64,000 bases of DNA from Mesobacillus foraminis. Lineage in GTDB: Bacteria > Bacillota > Bacilli > Bacillales > Cytobacillaceae. The DNA lies in the NCBI RefSeq assembly GCF_004340465.1, contig NZ_SLVV01000006.1, positions 186,001 through 250,000 on the forward strand, read 5' to 3'. The notes below the pieces were generated by a model. That model was not told the origin of the DNA, did not search any database, and saw only the letters and a list, made by a program, of their open reading frames with translations. Within the stretch, counting starts at the first letter, position 1. Each line of letters opens with the position of its first letter. The position numbers and the translations under genes were made by a program. This document shows positions 57,881 through 64,000 of the stretch, piece by piece.

Positions 57881-58002
57881 AAAAAAAGCTATTCGGGGTC
57901 AAAACAATAAAAACAGGTGAATTGTTATTTCCTTAACAATCTTTCAAAAAAGACGATATATGAGATGGGGAGTTTTAAATTTTTATGATTCAGGAGGAAA
58001 TG

Positions 58003-59709
58003 GTGAAAAAGTTTGTTTGGAGTAATTTAACGATTGGCAGAAAATATTTGTTCATATTTTCGCTAGTGGCTTTAACGTTTGTAGGGTCGCTGCTATTCAC
58101 TTATTTAATGTTAACAAAAACACAGGGTACAATGGAAAGTTCAGAAAGTAGAAATGCAATTGCTTCTAATGTGACGGAGCTTGATTCAATTTACAAGGAG
58201 AAGTATATCCAAATCCCCCAATACTTGATTTTATCCGATGAAAAGCTGCTCAGTGATTATCTTGAGGACAGCAAACGCTTTGTCGAGGTCGCTAAGATGG
58301 TAAAGAGTGATCTGAAAAATGAGGAGCAAATTGCTTTATTCAATCAAATGATCGAGAACAACCATGAATTGGACCAGTACTTCTTCAGTACAGTTGTCCC
58401 AAAGGTAAAGCAGCTCAGCACCGATGATTTCAAGGAGCTTCAGCAGTCTGTGGAGCAATTAAGGGCCGATACAAGTCAGGTGGCGAACAAGCTTAAATCT
58501 GAGGCCATTGAATCCAATATCTCAGGGATGAAAGAAGCAAAAGAGAATATCGATTCGACTTCCATGATCTTGATTTTTGCAGGTGCTGTGTCCATAATTG
58601 TGTCGTTTGTGCTTCTGATGCTGGTGAGCAGAAAAATTAACAGAGAGTTAAATCTCGTTGTTTCGACGAGTGACGAGATAGCCAATGGGAACCTGAATTT
58701 TACGCAACTGACCTACGAAGGTCAGGACGAAATTGGCCGGCTGTCACACTCGATTAATCATATGGGTGCGAGGCTCCGGGAAATGATTTATGAGGTGTCC
58801 CGTCTTGCAGGAGAAGTGGACAGGCACAGCAGTGCACTTGCCGGAGCATCAAGTGAAGTGAAGATTGGCAGTGAGCAAATCTCTCTGACGATAGAAGAAC
58901 TTGCTTCCGGAGCTAGCAATCAAGCCAATGAGGCTGCTTCGATTTCGGAAAGCACAGAGGCTTTCCACCGGCAGCTGATTGATGCGAGGGAAAACAGCAC
59001 CAGGCTGGCTGGCTACTCTGATGATGTCCAGGGAGTCCTAGAGGAAGGCAGCAGGCAAATGACGCAATCACTGAACCAGATGAACGTGATTAATGATGTT
59101 GTCAGGGGGTCTGTTGTAAAAATAGAAAGCCTGACCTCAAGAATTTCTACCATTACAGAGCTTGTAGATGTGATCAAATCGATCTCGAATCAAACGAATC
59201 TGCTTTCGCTGAACGCTTCGATTGAAGCAGCGAGGGCAGGAGAGGCTGGAAGAGGATTTGCCGTAGTGGCCGATGAGGTTCGCAAGCTTTCGGAAGAGGT
59301 CGGGAGTTCTGTGGCCAATATCACTCAAATTGTCGGAAACATCCTTCATGAGTCCGCTGTGATGAAAGACGAGCTGAACAAAGGCTTTGCAGAAGTGAAC
59401 AAAGGTACGGAACAAATCAGGAAAACAGACGAAAACTTTACGGTTCTCAAGCAAACCATTGATGATATGAACGTTAATGTGAAAAACATCTCACAAGTTC
59501 TGCAGTATTTTAATCAGGCCAGCGAGGAAATCAACGAATCTGTTGGAAGCATTGCAGCAATTACAGAAGAGTCCGCTGCAGGGGCACAGGAGGTATCCGC
59601 CGCCGCCATTCAGCAGAACCATTCCATTGATTCCATTTCACACAGCGCTGAAGAGCTTCGCAAAATGATGAATCAAATGAATGACATGATCAATAAATTC
59701 AGGCTTTAG
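58003..59709 (+). CDS. Methyl-accepting chemotaxis protein
   Basis: About 568 residues. TM1 at ~10-32, an external helical domain of ~150 residues (four-helix-bundle-like), TM2 at ~183-207, a HAMP domain (~208-262) and a signalling hairpin with the tip sequence [20 protein letters not shown] and [17 protein letters not shown]. The start is unclear: AGGAGG is five nt before GTG 58003, while ATG 58000 is too close and ATG 57985 has a weaker GGGGAG. A sugar-binding-type lipoprotein is encoded 18 bp downstream. The pair suggests chemotaxis to a sugar or similar ligand through a binding protein. Confidence 0.9.
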   Translation: MKKFVWSNLTIGRKYLFIFSLVALTFVGSLLFTYLMLTKTQGTMESSESRNAIASNVTELDSIYKEKYIQIPQYLILSDEKLLSDYLEDSKRFVEVAKMVKSDLKNEEQIALFNQMIENNHELDQYFFSTVVPKVKQLSTDDFKELQQSVEQLRADTSQVANKLKSEAIESNISGMKEAKENIDSTSMILIFAGAVSIIVSFVLLMLVSRKINRELNLVVSTSDEIANGNLNFTQLTYEGQDEIGRLSHSINHMGARLREMIYEVSRLAGEVDRHSSALAGASSEVKIGSEQISLTIEELASGASNQANEAASISESTEAFHRQLIDARENSTRLAGYSDDVQGVLEEGSRQMTQSLNQMNVINDVVRGSVVKIESLTSRISTITELVDVIKSISNQTNLLSLNASIEAARAGEAGRGFAVVADEVRKLSEEVGSSVANITQIVGNILHESAVMKDELNKGFAEVNKGTEQIRKTDENFTVLKQTIDDMNVNVKNISQVLQYFNQASEEINESVGSIAAITEESAAGAQEVSAAAIQQNHSIDSISHSAEELRKMMNQMNDMINKFRL

Positions 59710-59727
59710 ACCAATAGGAGGAAAAAA

Positions 59728-60786
59728 TTGAAGTACAGAAGAATTCTTTTCAGTATATTGGCTGTCATCCTTTTAGCATCAGCAGCGGGCTGCTCCAGTT
59801 CTCAAAATGAAGAACATAAAGCTTCTGCAAAAGCCAGGCTGATCACCGAGGATGAAAAGGTATATGTTGGCTTCATCCTTGATACTCTTCAGGATGAAAG
59901 ATGGTATAGAGATAAGGAACTGTTTGAAACACAGGTAAAAGAACTGGGTGCAGAAGTAAAGACACTTGCAGCCAACGGAAGCACCGAGGTGCAGATCAGC
60001 CAGGCAGAGCTATTGATTGCCGAGGGTGTTGACGTGCTTGCTGTCGTACCCTATGATGCCGAAGCAGCAGCGGAAATTGTTGAGCTTGCCCACAAGGCAG
60101 ATGTTAAGGTAGTATCGTATGACCGTTTAATCAAAAACGCGGATGTCGATTACTATGTTTCTTTTGATAATGAAAAGGTGGGGGAGCTCCAGGCCTCCGA
60201 GATTGTGAAAAAGAAAAGTAAAGGCAAGTTTGCTTATATAGGCGGGGCCGAGACAGACAATAATGCCGTCCTTTTCCGGAAAGGAGCGATGAAGGTTCTT
60301 CAGCCGCTCATTGATAAAGGCGATATTGAGCTGGTCTATGATCAATACACGGAAAAATGGGACCCTGCAGTTGCAGAGAGGAATATGAAAAAGGCTTTGA
60401 AGAAGGAAGGAAACAAAATCACTGCTGTCGTTGCGGCCAATGATGGAACAGCCGGCGGAGTGATCAAAGCATTGTCTGCTTCAGGGCTGGCCGGGACGGT
60501 TCCCGTTTCCGGACAGGATGCCGAGCTTGAAGGGGTCAGGAGAGTGTACAAAGAGATCCAGAGCATGACGGTTTATAAACCAATCGTTACACTTGCCAAA
60601 AACGCAGCAGAAGTGGCCGTTAAAGCCGGAAGAAACGAGAATATAGCCACCGAAACCTCCGTACATAACGGCAAGGCCGATGTGCCTTCGATCCTGCTGG
60701 AGCCTATAGCTGTCACCAAGGACAATATACAGGATACAGTTGTAAAGGACGGATATCTTGATAAAAAAGACATAACAGGGGAGTAA
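59728..60786 (+). CDS. XylF-like substrate-binding lipoprotein without transporter genes
   Basis: 352 residues, TTG start behind AGGAGG. Lipobox ASAAGC (C22). Then a type I sugar-binding fold: KVYVGFILDTLQDERWYRDK, LAVVPYDAEAAAEIVELAHK, VVSYDRLIKNADVDYYVSFD, TAVVAANDGTAGGVIKALSA. The pattern is that of D-xylose-binding XylF. No permease or ATPase follows; instead the gene is tied to an MCP. It is therefore likely a dedicated sensor for chemotaxis (in clostridia a XylF-type protein partners a LytS kinase instead). A terminator lies downstream. Confidence 0.85.
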   Translation: MKYRRILFSILAVILLASAAGCSSSQNEEHKASAKARLITEDEKVYVGFILDTLQDERWYRDKELFETQVKELGAEVKTLAANGSTEVQISQAELLIAEGVDVLAVVPYDAEAAAEIVELAHKADVKVVSYDRLIKNADVDYYVSFDNEKVGELQASEIVKKKSKGKFAYIGGAETDNNAVLFRKGAMKVLQPLIDKGDIELVYDQYTEKWDPAVAERNMKKALKKEGNKITAVVAANDGTAGGVIKALSASGLAGTVPVSGQDAELEGVRRVYKEIQSMTVYKPIVTLAKNAAEVAVKAGRNENIATETSVHNGKADVPSILLEPIAVTKDNIQDTVVKDGYLDKKDITGE

Positions 60787-60843
60787 AAGCTCCACTGGAA
60801 CAAAATTTCTAATGAATCCAGGAACTTAGTGTAAACTATCCGT

Positions 60844-60878
60844 CGGGAAGGTCAGGGAACTGATCTTCCCGTTTTGTT
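60844..60878 (+). terminator. Terminator of MCP-lipoprotein operon
   Basis: CGGGAAGGTCAG/CTGATCTTCCCG 12-bp stem (one G-U), GGAA loop, TTTTGTTT tail. Confidence 0.9.
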
Positions 60879-60930
60879 TGATGGCCGTGCGGGTTCCAGG
60901 AGGAACGATAAGGAAAACAAGGCAAGCCAG

Positions 60931-60983
60931 TTTTAATCAATACTCTTGATTAAAAGAAACGGCTTGACTCTGATGGAGAGTCA
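60931..60983 (+). repeat. Two adjacent perfect hairpins
   Basis: TTTTAATCAA/TTGATTAAAA with TACTC loop (60931-60955), then TGACTCT/AGAGTCA with GATGG loop (60965-60983). Their function is not clear; the rest of 60879-61158 shows no gene. Confidence 0.7.
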
Positions 60984-61158
60984 TACTGTTGGTGGAATCA
61001 TACAGCAAAAAAAGGACCCGAGTGACTCTATCCCTTCCGGAGAGTTTAACGGAATAATAATCTTTGGTCACTTCAGCAATTTACATAAAATGCTACTTTC
61101 GTATGTTCAACCATCTGTGTCCTTATAGTAATATATTTGTATAGAGGAGAGTGAAATA

Positions 61159-61710
61159 GTGAATATCAGGAAATTGGTTCTTTTGCTTATGATCGTCACT
61201 CTATCTGGAATTGCCTATGGAGCCTATTTTTTTGGGACAAAACTGGCGTCTGACAAGCTCGTTACCACGGTTGCCAAGGAAATAGAGAAGAGCGGGGAGC
61301 TGGAAGAATTCAAGAGAAACCTTGAAGAAGATCCAGAACTGCAAAAAATGCTTGCTGAGGCTGATGCCTCTGCAAATGACGGGAACATAAACGCCGCTTC
61401 CGCTGAAGAAAATCCGCCTGCTTCTGTGCAGGATGAAACCCCTGAAAAGCCGGCAGGGACGGAGCTAAACGATAAAAGCCAAAAGGATGGACAAGCTTCC
61501 AAAAAAGAGCTTCCCTTTACGACAAAAGAAGAAGCGACGAAGGTTTTAATAAAAAAGGTGGGCATCACCAAGCTGCAGGAAATGCATACTCAAGTTCAGG
61601 AAGGGTCTGCTACGAATGAAGAAATCTTAAAGGAAGTAAAAAAGAACCTGAGTGAGGAAGAAATTTTGGCATTAAAAGTCATTGCCTATAAGGAGCTGTC
61701 TGGAAAATAG
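61159..61710 (+). CDS. Membrane-anchored acidic hypothetical protein
   Basis: 183 residues, GTG start after AGAGGAG. One N-terminal helix (LVLLLMIVTLSGIAYGAYFF), then a flexible acidic linker rich in A, E, P and S (~60-125), and a C-terminal helical domain (FTTKEEATKVLIKKVGITKL, NEEILKEVKKNLSEEEILAL). The body should face the outside. The C-terminal helices with ILALKVIAYKEL resemble no family I can name. It may be transcribed with the next gene, though a hairpin with T-run lies between. Confidence 0.6.
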   Translation: MNIRKLVLLLMIVTLSGIAYGAYFFGTKLASDKLVTTVAKEIEKSGELEEFKRNLEEDPELQKMLAEADASANDGNINAASAEENPPASVQDETPEKPAGTELNDKSQKDGQASKKELPFTTKEEATKVLIKKVGITKLQEMHTQVQEGSATNEEILKEVKKNLSEEEILALKVIAYKELSGK

Positions 61711-61722
61711 CGGTAGCTCAGA

Positions 61723-61755
61723 GTCTGGGTCCAAAGGGGAACCGGGCTTTTTTTA
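61723..61755 (+). terminator. Probable terminator
   Basis: GTCTGGGTCC/GGAACCGGGC imperfect stem followed by seven T. Confidence 0.6.
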
Positions 61756-61957
61756 TATAAAAATCAGAATGATGTGGGTGAGAGGCAGGCAGTGGTCAGG
61801 GAAAATCCTGCGGGAGTCCTACGGCGACGGAAGTGCTGAACAGGAGCGAAACCTGAAAGTTATGTAGAGGAGCAGTAAAAAAGGGTTCATCAGGAGGATT
61901 CTTCCTGGCTATACTAAGAACACCTATTAAAAGTCAACGCTGGACAGGAGGGAAAAT

Positions 61958-62290
61958 ATGCCGCGAAAACCTGCAGGAGCCGCAGAGGAAAGTACTAAGG
62001 AAAGTGCTAAGGAACATGCAGAAAAAGAAACTGCTGGCGGGTATAACCAGGAGATCGAGAATTTGAATACCATGCTGGCTGCTGTCCTGAATTATCTTTC
62101 GGATGATGAAGTGGAAGAAATTGATATTGAATTTCTGCTGGACAATACTCCCGGCCTGCGAAATTGGTGGGATCAGTACCGGGAACGGAATCGCAAACAT
62201 ATTGAAAAGGAAATTAAACAATCCCTTGGCGAACTTACTCTGGAAGACCTTGAAAAGATTCGGGAGCAGATTAAAGGAATTAAAGAGTGA
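61958..62290 (+). CDS. Small acidic helical protein
   Basis: 110 residues, ATG behind GGAGGG. A polar head with ESTKESAKEHAEKE leads into a soluble domain with LNTMLAAVLNYLSDDEVEEI, DIEFLLDNTPGLRNWWDQYR and LTLEDLEKIREQIKGIKE. The WW-x-x-Y and acidic stretches suggest a compact helical protein. Family not recognised. It precedes the exported SPOR/NAGPA gene by 150 bp. Confidence 0.6.
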   Translation: MPRKPAGAAEESTKESAKEHAEKETAGGYNQEIENLNTMLAAVLNYLSDDEVEEIDIEFLLDNTPGLRNWWDQYRERNRKHIEKEIKQSLGELTLEDLEKIREQIKGIKE

Positions 62291-62442
62291 CCGTGTCCAT
62301 TCCAGCAGAATCCCAACACCATTCCTTTTCCAGGAATGCTTTTTTAAATTTTACAAACGCTTAATAACAAAATAGTCATATATTTAAACTTCTTTTATAA
62401 AATAAAGCCCAGCGTCATTCTTTTATGAAAGGAGATGGAAAA

Positions 62443-64000
62443 TTGAATAGGTTGATCAAAAAGACGATGCCATTGGCAGCAGTCAGTCTTGCTGCAGGTC
62501 TGTTCATTTACAGCGTACAGAGTTTTCCTGCAGAGGCACATACTCAAAAGGACTTGCCTTCACAGGTACATAGTAAAAAAGCCAGTCTTCCGCTTGGACC
62601 GTCCAATCTGGAGGAGAAGAGAGTAACGGAAGGGATTGCCCCGGGAGTGACCTTTACAAAGATCACTCGCGGAGAGCCTTCAGCCAAAGATGTATACACT
62701 GTGGAAGCCGCCTTTGTTGACACAGAGCAAGAAGCAAGGAATGTAGTACGAAAATTAAAGAACGATGGTTTTGAAGATTCAAAAGTGGTGGGTGCAAAAC
62801 GGGCGATGGACGATCAAACGAAGGGATCTTTAGGCTTTTCTGTCCGTACGGGTTCCTTTCCGGCAGAAAAGGAGGCAAAAGCCCTGCAGGAAAGGCTGTC
62901 CGAAAAAGGATACAGCGGTCTTCGTGTTGTTTATACCGGAGAAGATGGCCAGATGACCACAGGTCCATGGGTCGTGAATATACTGGAAGTTCATCGTAAT
63001 CAATTTCGTGGGAAAGTGATCCCTTCCTTGGCGCAGGATCAAGTGCAGGGGAAAGAGACCTTAACTTCAATGACCAGCAGGCACGAGGCGTTTGCTGGCC
63101 TCAACGGAGGTTACTTCGTTGTGAATGAGCGCGACGGAACTCCCGGGGACCCGGCAGGAATCACCGTCATAAACGGGCAGTTGGTCAGCGAAGCCATCAA
63201 TAGCCGTTCAAGTCTTATTCTCTCCTCTGCTGGCAAAAAAGCGGACATCGCTTCGGTATCTACCTCCATGTTTGTTCAATCAACTGATGGAGCTGTTCGT
63301 GAAATCGATGGAGTCAATCGGAAACCAGGGTTGATCCGCAATTGCGGCGGAACAGGAGGGGACAGTACTACCGAAGCACCTAAGCATGATTTTACTTGTC
63401 AGGATGAAAGCGAGCTTATCCACTATACTCCCGCTTTTGGGGAAAGTACTGAGACTGTTGACGGATTTGAAGTCGTGCTAAATCAGAAGGGCGAGGTAGT
63501 GGAAACTAGGAATCATCCAGGCGGGAAGATACCTGGCAAAGGTTCTGTGCTTGCCGGAACAGGAGAAGCCGGGCAATGGCTTCTCAGCCATGCAAAGCAA
63601 GGGATGAAACTCCATATCCAAAATAAAATTATGGCTAATGGCAAGCCAATGAATATGAAGACTGCCATGAGTATGATCAATGGCGGCCCCCGGCTATTGA
63701 AGAATGGCAAAATTTCCATCAATGCAGTGGAAGAAGGGTTTCATTGGGAGGAAAAACCAGACTTTTATTATCGGTTCGGTGAACGGCGAAATCCAAGGAC
63801 ACTGGCGGGCATAAAAGAAAATGGAAATCTATTATTCGTTACAATTGATGGGCGCGCACCGGGTTGGAGTGTCGGCGCGAGCTTCGAAGAGAGTGCCAGA
63901 ATTATGAAGTCCCTTGGCGCCGTGGAAGCCATCAATCTTGATGGAGGCGGGTCGACATCCATGACCATCGGCCAGGCGCTTGTCACCAGGCCATCCGACC
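62443..64000 (+). CDS. Exported SPOR + NAGPA (phosphodiester glycosidase) protein, cut by window end
   Basis: TTG start eight nt after AAAGGAG; open for 519 codons to the window edge with no stop. A signal peptide covers about 1-32 (TMPLAAVSLAAGLFIYSVQS, cleavage near FPAEA). A SPOR-like peptidoglycan-binding region lies at about 85-165 (SVRTGSFPAEKEAKALQERL, SEKGYSGLRVVYTGE). The NAGPA/DUF2233 domain follows from about 180: NGGYFVVNERDGTPGDPAGI, MINGGPRLLKNGKISINAVE, INLDGGGSTSM. NAGPA-type domains cleave GlcNAc-1-phosphodiesters, so a role in wall or exopolysaccharide remodelling is plausible. Three cysteines occur in the middle (NCGGT, FTCQD). Confidence 0.85.
   Translation, partial: MNRLIKKTMPLAAVSLAAGLFIYSVQSFPAEAHTQKDLPSQVHSKKASLPLGPSNLEEKRVTEGIAPGVTFTKITRGEPSAKDVYTVEAAFVDTEQEARNVVRKLKNDGFEDSKVVGAKRAMDDQTKGSLGFSVRTGSFPAEKEAKALQERLSEKGYSGLRVVYTGEDGQMTTGPWVVNILEVHRNQFRGKVIPSLAQDQVQGKETLTSMTSRHEAFAGLNGGYFVVNERDGTPGDPAGITVINGQLVSEAINSRSSLILSSAGKKADIASVSTSMFVQSTDGAVREIDGVNRKPGLIRNCGGTGGDSTTEAPKHDFTCQDESELIHYTPAFGESTETVDGFEVVLNQKGEVVETRNHPGGKIPGKGSVLAGTGEAGQWLLSHAKQGMKLHIQNKIMANGKPMNMKTAMSMINGGPRLLKNGKISINAVEEGFHWEEKPDFYYRFGERRNPRTLAGIKENGNLLFVTIDGRAPGWSVGASFEESARIMKSLGAVEAINLDGGGSTSMTIGQALVTRPSD

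Overview
The window looks like the chromosome of a low-GC Gram-positive of the family Bacillaceae. AGGAGG-type ribosome-binding sites, many TTG/GTG starts and hairpin-plus-T terminators recur throughout. Many products match Bacillus-type families: RibT, YabR, YcgT, FosB, DbpA/YxiN, LmrA-type TetR, YkvS-type DUF2187, SunI/YnzG, DUF1450 and a SinI-like peptide. I saw no rRNA, tRNA, phage, insertion sequence or CRISPR array.

Layout. 0-6 kb: decayed or orphan small genes, a YdeI/OmdA-family protein, an MFS efflux pump behind a long structured leader, and a TauE/SafE exporter. 6-16 kb: DUF4865 protein, a PAS-PAS-GAF-GGDEF-EAL c-di-GMP enzyme, an orphan RibT acetyltransferase, a pentapeptide-repeat protein, an LmrA-type regulator with a DHA2 pump, two related small acidic proteins and arylamine N-acetyltransferase. 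16-20 kb: small conserved proteins, a CPBP protease, a HAD phosphatase and fosB. 20-25.5 kb: a triplicated ~247-bp repeat, then a secreted multi-domain GH30-type glycosidase and its LacI-family regulator. 26-31.8 kb: GAF and XRE proteins, a hemolysin-III protein, an ECF sigma/anti-sigma pair and threonine ammonia-lyase. 32-39.2 kb: yabR, the helicase gene dbpA, and a Fur-box-controlled divergent locus made of a ferredoxin-NADP reductase and a siderophore ABC importer. 39-44.6 kb: small proteins, an acyltransferase, a previously unlisted type I toxin-antitoxin candidate, a large phased-repeat array, a TrkH-type K+ transporter and a SinI-like peptide. 45-52 kb: many small or hypothetical genes, a PadR/HAAS pair with three operator palindromes, a SunI-like immunity protein and a frameshifted lipoprotein gene. 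52-64 kb: dapA under a lysine riboswitch, a GDPD, a flavin monooxygenase, a ZIP transporter, a DoxX-like protein, an MCP coupled to an orphan XylF-like lipoprotein, and at the end an incomplete SPOR/NAGPA-domain exported protein.

The two most striking things are not ordinary genes. First, at 41.03-41.38 kb a 28-residue holin-like peptide faces a convergent near-consensus promoter. The two transcripts would overlap, as in type I toxin-antitoxin modules. Second, at least four intergenic loci (20.0, 42.2, 57.1 and 57.7 kb) carry degenerate repeats with an almost exact 21-bp period and an A-rich core. Twenty-one bp is two DNA helical turns. At 42.2 kb they form five ~144-bp higher-order units, and a trio of unit types in that order recurs at 57.7 kb. 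Their frame is not kept, so they are probably structural DNA or RNA rather than protein-coding.
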